Positions 21,245 through 33,071 of a stretch of DNA of 64,000 nucleotides are shown piece after piece. Source of the stretch: Zychaea mexicana. Taxonomy: Eukaryota > Mucoromycota > Mucoromycetes > Mucorales > Lichtheimiaceae. The stretch's first letter is position 1. Each line of letters begins with the position of its first letter. Both the position numbers and the translations under genes were made by a program. The stretch spans positions 1 through 64,000 of the forward strand of contig NW_026516714.1 of assembly GCF_025766255.1 (NCBI RefSeq), written 5' to 3'. The notes under the pieces were generated by a model. That model was not told where the DNA came from. It did not search any database and saw only the letters and a list, made by a program, of their open reading frames with translations.

Positions 21245-23428
21245 ATGTCAAAACGAAGAAACTCCACTGACTGTGTCCACGGACAAAACAAGCGACAAGC
21301 GACCAACTCAGACACTACTCCAAGACATTTCGAAGGATTCTATACTCCAAATGACACCAGTATTGAAGCTTTCTCATCCTGCGTACAACAAATCGAAAAC
21401 AGGGACTTTCATAACGCGATCGAGTCAGCTACCGTAAACTTTACAAACATGTTCACCAACGCAATCGCATTACTTAATTTTCGCGCAGCAGCCTATGGAT
21501 CGACAATTCAAATTGACAAAGGTTTCGAGGATGCGCAAAAACTAATGGTCTATGCGCCAACCTTAGCCGTTGGCTATTTGCGCGCAGGCTCGCTCTACTC
21601 TCTCAGAAGCCAGTACAAAGCTGCAATGACCGTATATCGGCAAGGAATCGACGCTTTATCCGGCGAGCAATTCGAAGCAGAACGTGCCATGATGCAAGAC
21701 AAATACGATGCGGCAAGTGCGAAACTTGACCAACGCTCTGACTTTACCACACGTATACCGTGCGATCTAATATATCACATCATGGAGTATTTGCCTCAAG
21801 AAACTTTGGCTCAAGGATCAAGTGTGTCTCGTACTTGGCGCAACTACATAGCCGCGAACCGAAAACCGTGGATGAACGTATGTCTCCTCGGGAACGAGAT
21901 AAGACAGGTGGCCGCTGCTCTACCTCACGTCAGCCACCATGTACAGATTATGAGTTTACTCCAGTTGTCAAGTGACCAGAGCGACCAGGTCTTTCTAAAT
22001 ATCATGGATGGCGATTATACAAAGCTCGATACATTACGACTTTGTAAGTTTCTATGCAACTATACTGCTTTTATCACCCTGCATCCTTTTCTGGAATTGA
22101 AATGAGCTACTGCATAATCAAGATTTCGGTCAATTTTGTCAACCCGTCTTTTCATTTTGTTTATAGACCATTGCCATTTTAAAGACCATTTTCGAACTAT
22201 GATCGCCTTATCACAAGTCAGAAATACCCTGAAAGAACTACAGTTTGTCACGCTCGCTCCTACTGTACCTGTGCTGCCGCTTGGGGTAGTTCTTTCAACA
22301 TGCAAGAACCTGACAAAGCTCGTTTGCCATCAACATCAAATCGTTTTTAAAGCAGAAGCACTCGGCGGCATTCCATCGATGCCTGTCAACAAGCTGGTTG
22401 ATCTGCAATTACACTTTAATATGATGGGCATCACTCTGTTGGAAAAAATACTGCATTGCTGCCCAAATGTGCATCACTTGGACGTCAATTACTGCGACAC
22501 GTCGATTATCAATATCATCAGGACAGCATACCCGTCATTGTACAGTCTGGCGATTAACGATTCTAAAGACGCTGCGTACGGAATCGCGCAAAAGGCACCA
22601 TCAACACAGCTCTCTAATGACAAAGACGACCAGCCAAGTGGTGTGCATTATCTGGTCCTTAACCTAAACAGTGAGAGGACTGTAAATGATGGACCGGTGC
22701 ATTTACTATCCGACAATGCTTCCACACTAGAGGCGCTGGATTTTACCTTCCCAAAAGTATCAGGTGCAGCGGTTCAAGGACATGAAACTATACTGGCACG
22801 ATGGGACCCACTTTTCGCCAATAATATTTCATTTGGCAACTTACGCAGCTTGACGATTTCTTTCGGCCCTTTGTTAACCGGTACGGTTACCGCCATACTG
22901 TTACGATCTCCAGTGTTGGAAACGCTAGAATTCAACAGCTGCAGTTTTTTGGACATTACCATATTCCAAACTGTGCCTCAATTGGAGTGTATAGAAGAAT
23001 TGGCGATTTGCGACGTATCAGGACTTATCGAAGACGGAATGATTTCTATGTTTCGCGCGTTTGCACAAAAAGAAGATATGTGCAGTCTACAGTTGGTCAA
23101 GTTGGCTGACAACAACTGGGAAATCAATCAAGCGATATTGGAATCTCTTGCTTCCGTCAGATTGCTTGAAACTATCTATCTCGACAGCTTGGTTATCCAT
23201 CCAACAATCTTTGAAGCGTTTGCTAGAGCTCTTGCAGATGATCAAGATCCTTCCTGCATCCAAACCATGTCCTTGTACAATATTGATGATATTGGCGATG
23301 AAGCTCTTCGGTATATCAGCAAAATTCAAAGCTTGAGAGACCTCTGTTTGATGGGCTTGCCAAATATCACGGATGGTGGGTTGAAATACATAAGATCCAA
23401 CAAAAGCATTGATCTTGAACTACCATAA
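21245..23428 (+). CDS. TPR-F-box-LRR protein (Dia2/Pof3-like SCF substrate receptor)
   Basis: Two exons, 21245-22043 and 22167-23428, give 686 residues. Residues about 40-150 form TPR-like helices (AIALLNFRAAAYGS, VGYLRAGSLYSLRSQYKAAM). An F-box follows at about 167-210 (RIPCDLIYHIMEYLPQETLA, then SSVSRTWRNYI). The rest (about 240-686) is leucine-rich repeats such as CKNLTKLVCHQHQ, CPNVHHLDVNYCD, LRDLCLMGLPNITDGGLKYI. The TPR-F-box-LRR order is that of yeast Dia2 and fission yeast Pof3, which link substrates to Skp1-cullin ligases and act at replication forks. Whether this is the true orthologue or one of an expanded family is not known. A similar family member without TPRs is at 37.2 kb. Confidence 0.85.
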
Positions 23429-25059
23429 ATACCGTGCAGGAGTGATAATTTGACGTACACAAAACGAATAAACCATATGTATCATTCAACAGAAGAAGCA
23501 TCTAAATCAACAAAGTTTGAAGCAATCTATTAGATATAATGCTATCTCTTTTTTTTATTATATATATCTAAAAAAAAACTTCTATGCATTATGTCTGATT
23601 GAGAACTGAAGGAACTCATACAAATCTACATGACAGTGATAGTATACCCCTTCCTATAGAATTATGTTACTGTACTGTAGATCTATGTAGAATACGAAAA
23701 TGAATGAAAATATGCAATGGCAATTCATTAAACATGATTTTATGCAGCAGGTTCGTCTCTAAGTTATAATTAATGCTACACTACAGATCATCATCTATAC
23801 ACGGAGCAAGTGCCTTCAGAGAACATATTAACGATCCTTTGGAATATACGTATGCGTATACTACTAGTGCCGCTCAGAGTTTAGCTTGGTGTTTACATAC
23901 TTTCCTGTTAATACATATCATACAAATCCAAGATAACACCTGGTATATGTGGTCGTTACATTAGTCGACTTTGAAGCATTCCCATACAAAAGGTCTTTTA
24001 GAAGATCTTGCTGGTGTAAATACACATGTGGGTACTTTATTGTCGGGTCTGAGACCCAAGTTTGAACAATCTGGCTGAGCTTAAGACCCACGCTGAAAAT
24101 TGGGAAAAATTAAAAAACTCCAACTTGCTGTACTTTGAAAAAACGACCACTTCAACTGGTTTTCATAAAACTGATCACACAGAACGAACGCGTCAGAGTA
24201 CTGATCTTTCAGCGATGACTTCGTGGACTTCATTATCGTCACTGTCGACGGTAACGCAATTGCAATAGTCATACGCAAAATCCGAGATGTACCTTTTTTA
24301 CGCATGATATTTCACGTCTATATAATCAGGTGTCACATTGAGGGGCAGGAGCTTAGGCCAGGTTGGTCCTTTAACAGCCATGGCATACAACTAAACCTTA
24401 TAAAATCTCTTCGCCCTAGGTAAATATTAGCGTTGTATACCTCGTCAAATTGCTACATACTCTTTCTTTCGAGCAGTGTTACCATTACATTGAGTGCAGT
24501 AGCTGCATATTGATTTAGCCTCTCAACTTTGATGCGTCACCATAACCCTTCGTCGGGTATCATTATCCTCCTTACTGGGAGGATAACACTCTCAGTAATT
24601 TTGGTTTGCATACTACAGCGCACAACGTGATGCACTTGACCAGTACTCACTTTCATTAAATTCACTACGAAATATGTCAAATTATATCTTTAAGTATTAT
24701 CATATAGAATCAGTAGTGGCCATTCCATATAGAAAGTGTTACAATCTTATGCTATGTTAATTTGTCCCCTATATATGTTAGCCTAATACAGATGGTCTGA
24801 TATATGTGGATTGAACCTACATTTGAACAACTAAGAGACAAAGACTGGTATATAAAGAAACCAAAGCTTCTCATGGAAAACAACTTTTCAACGTACAGTA
24901 GGTAGAGGCATTGTAAATTAACCCGTTCTTATGGTACTGATTGCTTCTTTTGCACATATTATGTATTTCTCGAATCACAATAAAATTTTAACTTGTATAA
25001 TAGGTGACAACTTTATTCAATAATCTATGGATCATTCTATGTATCTTACTCCTCGGTTC
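23429..25059. other. Intergenic, AT-rich
   Basis: No gene recognised. A short plus ORF (24062-24268) and a minus ORF (24305-24081) have no domain. The T-run and TATATATA near 23549-23570 are simple sequence. Confidence 0.25.
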
Positions 25060-27360
25060 TCCGACGCTTGATTTCTTTTCCCAATTTGTCTATTCTGATC
25101 CCGAAATCACGACGTTTGTCTTCCAGCTGGCTTGCAGCATCAGTGGTTGATATATAGCTTTCTCATGCTATCCGCTCGACTTCTTCAAATATCAGTTTTC
25201 TCCGGCAAAAAAAACCTCGACTCCGTGGGATTCCTTCTTCCAGAAATTGAACTGAAGGCTGCCCAGCAATTCCGATGGTGTACTCGCGCCAGACATCGAT
25301 GACAGTTAGAAGCTTTCTGTTAAGCTTAAAGCTTTGTGGAGGCGGTGACGGCGATGCCAAAGATGCAGTTTCCAATGGGAGCACATCGCCAGTTGTGGCA
25401 GTTTGATGATCAACTTGAAGGATCTCGTTGCTTGCGACGTCAACTTCTGTACGGGGGGCCATATTCGGCGGATTGCGGGAGAGGTACAAACGGGTTGGAA
25501 AAATGGAGTCAACAGCTTATAGGGTACTGGTAAAACCTTGTCGCTGTGACATTCCAAGAGCCTTAATATCGCTTCTGATCCCACTGATGTCGCTGTTGAT
25601 GTTTCCGAATGAAGATCGTAGTAGTTCCGTTAAATGTGACATAGCCCTTTCGATTTGTATACCTAACGGCTCTTCTTCTTCGCTGGTTCTTTGCTAGATA
25701 ACGCAACATGTCCAATTCATACTGTTTGTATAGCGGATCGTCAAATATGGCGTGGGCCCACAAGAAATGGGTTGGATGAAGCTTTTTCAGAACCACAGAG
25801 TCCTAAAATAATGGTATATGATATCAGAAATACTTTAGGGATCTCGCCTTGAAGTTGTGCTTTATGCAATATGATATAATAAATAGTAGCTACATATATA
25901 CCTGAATAAAAACAATCCTCAAAAATTTTAAGAATTCCAAAAAGTATGGACTTGCGAGATCGTTCTGGACAGTTCTCGTCTCGAACTTGTTTTCCCAGTA
26001 CTCGATATCAGGAAAAACGTTTTGTTGCAAGCTCTGTGGCGGATCGATTTTGGCCCTTGGTAACCAAAATGCACCAGCTTTTTTAGCATAGAAACCAGCT
26101 AAAGCACGAATCGCTGGCTTCGGAAGACTTGTCAAGTAGCATCCGATAATCGTGTCTGAACCCCACCGTCCAATTCGACGTTGATCACTGTCAGAAACAT
26201 CTTGTTCAGTGATCGACCTCAGAACACTACCGCGATTGATGTGCGTTATTTTGCTTGATCAAATACCAACAGCTCGGAGCGGTTCTTGATACCCATCTCT
26301 TTGCGTATTGTAAGTGATAGCTCGTATACGGTTGGCACCCTTCTAGACGTGTATGTCGTACCAATGTCTGCATGATGTGAAATCCGGGAACTCTTCGTTT
26401 TCAATATGCCAGCGGCAAAAAAGGTGGAATGCCAAAGCCCCAATGGGACAAACTTCTGCACAGCGGTGTCTGATGGCAGCTCCGTACTCGACTCTTCCAT
26501 GCTGATTGGTCTTGCCCTTATCCATAGTGGTAACCAGAGCAATACACTTGGTCGGGTCTTCAACCTTGAATTCGGTACAGAACAAATCTAACAGCTGCAT
26601 AATACGCTTGGTCCTCGACCTAGTATCGCATGGCCCAGCAATAAATCCAGTCGGTTGCGCAAATGATGAGGCGTATTACGTCCAATTTGATAGCGTGAAA
26701 CGAGCTTTAGCTCATCCAACGTATATCCGTCGTTGAGTGTGTTTATGCCACGGGTCCTCGTACTTTTTTCTTTTACGCACTGCATTTTCCCGGTCGTAAT
26801 CGCTCAAGAAGTTCTTGACAATCGTTCCTCGGGCTGGTGGGTGCATATTTCCAAGGACACTGGCTTGCACAGCTTGTAATGCTATAACTGCCTTGGCATA
26901 AGCCTGTAGTGCTTCTTTACCCAAGCGCTTGGATTTGCCGTCTGGGAGCTTACCTTTCTTGTTTTTGATGTTACCTTTGGCCACTACTTCTTTCAAGAAA
27001 GCAACAAGTTTGGCTTCAGTGACGGTGTCGCCATCTCTAAACTCTAGTTTGTTGCACCACGACTTAAAAGAATAAACAAACAACAACAAACAAAAAATTA
27101 GTGTTACTGAGGTTGATATGCTTCTTTAAATCCTCTAGCGCTCTAACTACTAATCAACGCACCTTCCAATGCGCCTGCCTCAAAAGATACATGTTTCTTG
27201 TGATTTCCGCCAAGTTCTCGAGATGTCTTGTCATTGCCGATTGGACTTGCTCCTCGAGAAATGCTTTTGCTGCGTTCATTGACACTGACTTGAGTGTTAT
27301 TAGCAGTGCCTGATGAATTTAGAGTAGGAGTGCTTGACATGTTGCAAAGAAATGTATAAC
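25060..27360 (-). pseudogene. Degenerate Crypton tyrosine recombinase (Ndc10-like core plus GCR1_C domain)
   Basis: Crypton transposons encode a tyrosine recombinase; their core resembles Ndc10/CBF3 domain 2 and many end in a GCR1_C DNA-binding domain. Reading the minus strand in patches gives: a likely start MSSTPTLNSSG (about 27340), FLEEQVQSAMTRHLENLAEI, an intron, WCNKLEFRDGDTVTEAKLVA, then TLDELKLVSRYQIGR, CIALVTTMDKGKTNQHGRVE and EVCPIGALAFHLFCRWHI. The recombinase motif HINR (HxxR, 26243-26232) and GRWGSDTIIGCYLTSLPK (catalytic Tyr about 26138-26136) follow. The GCR1_C-like part reads LTVIDVWREYTIGIAGQPSV (about 25310-25250). The copy is dead: frameshifts near 27280, 26740 and 26595, a TAG after WYDIHV, a TGA before SSKITHINR and further shifts near 25650. 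Cryptons lack inverted repeats, so ends cannot be set exactly. Confidence 0.75.
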
Positions 27361-28323
27361 GAAGGGCCGCAGATGTTATTTGACAGATATGTAAAAATTC
27401 ATTGGGCTTCGTTCCTGCCCGAATTCCCGTTGGCTCCGCCTCGTCCTCTGATGTGGTGTTGGCTCCCAAAGCCGCGCTTTTCATTCCCATTTTTTATATA
27501 ATGAACCAACATTTACATGCAGCATCGAATTTTCGCGTCCGCAGTTCCAAGAGTGCTCTCTCGAGTATCGGTGACAGCACCCCGTTTATGTTAATCTAAC
27601 TCTACATAGTATCACGACCATTTTTCGTACAACAAACGCGTCAACCCTTCGTCAATGTTCTCCCGTACTTGTGTGCAGCGGAAGCAATTGCAGAAAATTC
27701 ATGCATCGCGAACTTGCCTTCCCACGAGTCCTGTCAAACTCTTTACTTCTTCCCCTTCATTCTTTATCCATTCATGACATTAACAATAGGTTATCACAAG
27801 AAAGGCAGGTCTTTAGCTTTAACATGATACTACTATCATTTACATTTACGACGATAAATTGTGGCGGAATATTGCTTTGGAAATTGATTAGTCTTAAAAA
27901 TGATGCCAGGTTCCCCTTCACCGTGTCTCGAACTTGTTTCTCGAACAATCGAGTCTGAAGCATGCAGTTGGTTCGTGTCAGTTGCGACAGTGCCCTCTTC
28001 TTCCTTCCTTTTCGAATAAACGGACTATATTCGTCATTCAGCAAAGAAATATTCATGTAGAGCAGAGCCGTGGCTATAGAATGACATATCATATCAATAT
28101 TGATACATTTCAAATAATAAATGACGACACTATAGCTAATAATGTAGAATGGTCAATGAAAAACGATCGTTTTTCTGCTGCACTGTTAACTGAAACATGC
28201 ATCGTGCTGCCTTAGTGTTGACCTCATCGCCTATGTGCTCGTTTGGCTACTGTATTGGACAACAGATAAATCACGCAATTGCCAAGAATCTAATCGATTG
28301 TTCCATTTATTCACAACGAATTT
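27361..28323. other. Intergenic, no firm gene
   Basis: AT-rich, only short ORFs (for example minus 28113-27772, plus 27934-28215) with no recognised domain. Confidence 0.25.
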
Positions 28324-28330
28324 TATATAA
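28324..28330 (+). promoter_or_regulatory. TATA box before a CT-rich leader
   Basis: TATATAA followed by AAGG and a long pyrimidine-rich tract (28370-28405), the usual fungal promoter layout. The transcript it would serve is described in the next entry. Confidence 0.45.
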
Positions 28331-28369
28331 AAGGTACGCGTTCCCACCCATTCATAGTTCTTTGGCCTC

Positions 28370-29180
28370 TTCTCTTCCGCTCCTTTCTCCTTCTCCTTCC
28401 TCCTCGTCATCAACTGTACGTATAACTCTTGGGAAACGGGATCCATCGCATGACCGTGCGTGTGGTGGTGTGCATGTCTGTCAAGAAGTATCACGACGAC
28501 TTACGATCAAATCTCTTGCTTTCTTTCATTTCTATAGCCGTCTCCTCCTCGGCCTCGCCCGGTTACTGCTTTAAAAGAGGAGAGAAGCAAGAGTGTACAT
28601 GGTGTGTGTCAAAGATGATGATGACCGTGGTATCGATTACTCACGATCGAGCCTCTTCTGTTTTTTTTGATAGCTCTCTTGCTCTCTCTGTCTTTCTCTT
28701 GCTCTCTCTTGCTCTCTGTACACGACGTTAGTATTCTTTTTTCTATGCTACACACATGATGCTTCCTCTCTCCATTACCCACCGCTATCTATCGCGATGT
28801 GTTATTAACGATTCTTCCCGCTACTATATCCTACAGAGGCACCTGGCCCCAAACCGAAGTCTAGCCCTATGCGCTAGTATTTTCGTTTTGCCACAAGCGG
28901 ACATGGAATGGTAAGACTTTCACCTCCGTTTGTACAGCGTTATTATTCTTTCCTAACAATTGTTGTGTGGTGCTCTATGTAGTCCAGCTGTGGCCGTCGC
29001 CCCCCATGTGGCGTAGTACCTCATGGACTGCCACCAACTGTAAGTAAAGATATGATTTTCTTTTAATTTTCGAGGGTTATAGGGAAGAGTGTCTCTTGGA
29101 AGAAGGGGGAAAGGATCTTTTAAGTGTGGTACAAACATGTGTGTTCACTCTGTTTATAATACTTTATAGGTGGTATGCCT
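28370..29180 (+). ncRNA. Possible spliced transcript without a clear ORF
   Basis: Downstream of the TATA box, several segments are bordered by good splice sites: donor AACT|GTACGT near 28413, acceptor TCTATAG near 28539, acceptor CCTACAG at 28836 with donor AATG|GTAAGA near 28911, acceptor ATGTAG near 28981 with donor AACT|GTAAGT at 29040, acceptor TTTATAG near 29169. The enclosed pieces join into no ORF that I recognise. A host gene for intronic RNAs, a long 5' UTR or a non-coding RNA are all possible. One intron-like piece has ATGATGATGA near 28615 but lacks a clean CTGA box D. Confidence 0.25.
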
Positions 29181-29950
29181 TTTTTTTACTCTGCTTTGTG
29201 GCCTCTTCTTCACCATCATGTGTCATGAAGTAGTATAGAAGATATGATTACTGACTAGAAATGGATCATCATGTATGCTGCCCGTCGTCTGGTCATCCTT
29301 TGTTCCATTACTCAATCCTTGGTGAGTTATATCTTGAGTCTCTTTCACACTGTCCACCGGTATACATTGTCTATTAGCCTACCAACTGACGTGTACTAAT
29401 TTATTCTTTTCCTGTATGTTGGCCTTTCCTATCCCTCACATTCTCCTTATTTCGCACACCCTTTTCTTCATCGTCATTTACTCTTGTGTACACTCCAAAG
29501 CTAGTAATTTATATCTCTTCATTTCCTAATCCACGCACAATCACCCCTCCTTATTATATATTCTCATGCAAAAATCATATTTTGTTTCATGTCTTGGATA
29601 TTAAACCTCAACAATAAAGTACATCATAGTCTATTTATACACCACTAATATCCCATACCCTTGCATGACCGTATCCCTCCGTTTGCATACCCTCAAAATG
29701 CTTTCCCTCTCGAACACAAGCTTTTCTCTCAATGCTGTAAAGTACCGAAGAAGCTTGCATAAAGACGAAACCATTCTCCTTCCAGACTTTTATGATATTC
29801 GAAATGACGTGAAATGGGGAGTTTGTCGCAGTCCTTCCGAATTTTTTATTTCCCCTCTCCAAAGAGACGAGGCAAACAAACCAAGTGGTAAATAAGCGAT
29901 ACACGAGAAAAAATTGGAATATATTGGACAATTCGAGAGATTGCTCTGCT

Positions 29951-30412
29951 TTAGATGTTGAGCTTGGTGTGGCGCCAGTTGCGTCTCTTGGCGTTCCAGC
30001 TAATAATATCATTATAAAGTATAGAGAGTAAGTTATAAATCGCCACATATGAATCGAGTTTCAAGTTTCGTCGTTTATAGAGAGATAATTTACCGAATCT
30101 TGGTGTCAGTCTTCATGCGGAACCAATGGGGCAAAGGACGGTTCTGCTTTTGCTTCTTGCCAAGCTTGACCTTGGTCCGGAACGATTTGTTGGAAGGCTT
30201 AATTGAAATTGCAGAATTGATGAATGAGTTACATGCATTTTACAGAATTTGACCATATTCCCACTCTCGTCGTTTCTTTTAACTTTAAATTCATCCGTCC
30301 GAGATTTTCTCGTCGAATCCATCCATCCATCCGTTCTATTTTGAACATCATCCATCGTATTTCCTTTGCTTTTCACTCTTCCCTCTCTATCCCCATCGTT
30401 TCTACGCACCAT
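29951..30412 (-). CDS. RPL39: 60S ribosomal protein eL39
   Basis: eL39 is a tiny, very basic large-subunit protein that lines the nascent-chain exit tunnel. Three exons on the minus strand, 30412-30410, 30197-30094 and 29999-29951, give 51 residues, exactly the family length. Exon 1 is the ATG alone, followed by donor GTGCGT. Exon 2 reads [20 protein letters not shown] then [14 protein letters not shown]. Exon 3 reads [15 protein letters not shown] and stop. [24 protein letters not shown] is the eL39 signature. Here the usual IRYNAKRR is IRWNAKRR. The 212-base first intron and the ATG-only first exon are common in ribosomal protein genes. Confidence 0.96.
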
Positions 30413-31290
30413 GACTATAACAAATCAATCGAAAGGGAGGAATATCACTTCTCCGCACTGTGCCCTTCAAAACGCCTGACCAGCAGCGAGGCTGTCGGAG
30501 CTGAAATGTCAGAAAAGGGATTATGTCTCAAGTTGTTGCCCTTTACTTCGTATCACACAGCATGCTTCACTCATAAATGGTCTCATGATACCTTCATGCA
30601 TAATGTCGATGGCTAATAGATAAAACCGCATAACTATGTTAATAATAAAAATGGCATATTATGTATCTTAGTCTAAGACCTTGTATTAGATCCAAACTCT
30701 TAAGAGAAAAGCGACTAGTCACAATCACGTCAAGCAACAACCGGCACGGGCAAGAATAAAGTATGTTCCCTAGCAGGAAAAGAAGCACAGTTTCATCCAT
30801 GCAGTTTCTTCTTGACTGACGCATTTACGATAACCTACATATTAGCATGCATAACTGCCAAGTTTTCTCTGGTGACTCATATGAGCTAGCAAATCCGGTG
30901 GCTAGTCCCAAAAGCTCTTGCAGCTACCCTATGGACAATTTATAAACTATGATTGGGATGGATTCGATAATGAAGAAATTGCAAGAGAACCGTTACTAGC
31001 AAATGGTAGTCCGTCCCGATTAGATATATACTGTGATGATTTAGATTGGAGGCGAAAAAGGAGGAGCTACTTGAACAGCCAGAGTATTTCATCGTCTTGG
31101 ATTTGAAAAGGACAAACGCGGCGGGAACGGACCACGAACGCCTCTCTGTAAAAATAGCGCTGTTGTACCACTCGTCCACGTATATCCTTTTGAATAGTTT
31201 GCCATCAATCATATCATCACCATTTTCCTTCTTCTCCTTCGATTTAAAAAACGGCATCTTTCAACATTTAAGCTCTGCTACAAATGAATC
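30413..31290. other. Intergenic between eL39 and the T-R-S-motif gene
   Basis: Contains the divergent promoters of the two flanking genes. A plus ORF at 30918-31106 (from MQLPYGQFINYDWDGFDNEE) looks protein-like but cannot be connected to the downstream gene by a splice pair I trust. Confidence 0.3.
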
Positions 31291-33071
31291 ATGGGCACGA
31301 CGTTAAGTAAATTAAGAAATACCAATAACGATGAATCAACAACACAGGAATCAGCCTTGTTACAAAACTCTCCTCCACCATCGTCTCCTCCCACTAGCAG
31401 CGGCAACAATGTCAAGAACAAAAGAAAAACACGTCAACTCAATTCATCTTCAGTACTACCCAGAAACTTCAGCGAGGGTATCTTGACGCGGAGCAAGGCG
31501 CGCGATCAAACAATGATCACTCGAAGTGAAGGCAAACGAATCAATAGAGCCACGAGCAGTATGAGCAATAGCAGAAGAGTTCCGGACGAACAACGGCGTC
31601 GACGATATATTAACAACAACAACAATGCGAAACGAAAACGTACCAGAAGAACTGTTAGTACCAGTAGTGGTGCCAGCAGTAGTAGTACTGATAGCGACAT
31701 CGTTCGGCATAGCAGGTCGAAACGTAAACAATTGGCAACATCATCTTCACCGTTATCTAGCAGAAGTAGTAGCGTAATTGCTACTAGCGATGTAAATAAG
31801 CTTAGGAAAAGCAGTCGATTGACAAAAGGTGGCAGCAGGAACGACAGTAGTACCGACAGTAGTAGCAGTGAAAAAACCGCGGAGGAAAGCGACGATAATA
31901 GTATGATCGCTCAACAACAACAACAAAATGAAGAACGACGCATGACACGATTAAAGAGTTTAAATCGTGATGAATCGAAAGCAATGACGAACGAGCGACC
32001 AGTGACGCGCGATAGAAGTCGAATCGCGACAAGAGGTAGACCATTGACCGTCTACACGCGAGGAAGGTCAACGAGAACAAAAAGCATTGATAGCACCGCA
32101 AGTGAAGCTAGTATTAATGCCGATCAAAAATCAAGAAATGCAAATACTGGTATCGACAACAACAATGCGTCATCATCATCATCACAGAGTACCCTTATTG
32201 TTAAAGGGAAAGAAATTCCAGCAACTGAAGGCGTGATGACAAGAAGCAGAGCATTCACCAACGATAAAATCATCACACGAAGCCTGAGCAAAAATTTGAG
32301 ACAATCTAGTCTTACCAGCGGCAACAGTATGAGCCCGAAACCAGCAACGACAAAAAGCCGTAATCATAGTACCACCGCCAAAAGCCAACGTAATAGCAGA
32401 AGCACTACTCCAACCATCAAGACCAATACAAGCCAAAGAGAAGCTGTTATTGTCATCGAGGATACCCATCCGCCTCCGCCTCCGCCTCCTAATCGTCCGG
32501 TTACTAGAGGACGAAGTAAAACCACTACGATAATTACGAGTGACAATCCGATCTACAAAAAGTTAAAAATGCTTAGTGATACAGAGTAGGTTCTTTGTGA
32601 ACAGTATTTTATTAGCTACTATAAATTATACGTAAACTTATTGCTAACACCTCAGCTTTCTTTTTTTTTTTTGCGCCCAGCGATGATGATGAGGAGGAGG
32701 AAGAATTTGAAAGCGCTGAAGAAGAAAGTGCCGACGACGATGATTCGAGGACTGAGATCAAAGCCTTGGAAGACTTGATTGATGAACTAGAAAGGAGCTA
32801 TCGTAGCAGGGCCAGAAGGCTTAAAGAACGCAAAGGCCTCGCATTAGACGCTATAAAGAGACAATGCGATGCTGAGAAACGAATAGCAATCGCCGAGAGT
32901 ATAGTAAGTTTCTCCTTTTCTTCTGCCTCCCTTGCAAAGAAGTAACGAAGAGAAGGCTTACCAAGGTATACATGATACAAATGTTAGAAAATACGTGCAA
33001 ACGCTAAAAAAGAACGAAAGCAAAAAATCAAAAATCAAAGTACGGCACTTGCACAAGAAGGAAATACATAG
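31291..33071 (+). CDS. Disordered basic protein with repeated T-R-S/G motifs, N-myristoylation signal and C-terminal coiled coil; unknown function
   Basis: Not a family I recognise. Three exons are proposed: 31291-32585, 32681-32903 and 32988-33071 (533 residues). The start MGTTLSKLR fits the N-myristoylation consensus (Gly2, Ser6). The first 430 residues are Ser/Thr/Arg/Asn-rich and disordered, with about ten short motifs of the form T-R-[SGD]-x, such as GILTRSKARDQTMITRS, VTRDRSRIATRGR, YTRGRSTRTKS, VMTRSRAF, KIITRSLSK and PVTRGRSK. A Pro run (PPPPPPP) follows near residue 409. Exon 2 is highly acidic (DDDDEEEEEFESAEEESADD) and passes into a charged coiled coil (LEDLIDELERSYRSRARRLK, RQCDAEKRIAIAES). 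Exon 1 phase (GA|GTAGGT) fits exon 2. Exon 3 is less certain; reading on without splicing would add VSFSFSSASLAKK and stop. Confidence 0.65.

Noticed and set aside
28610..28665. C/D box snoRNA suggested by ATGATGATGA
   Set aside because: No CTGA box D with a terminal stem was found at the right distance.
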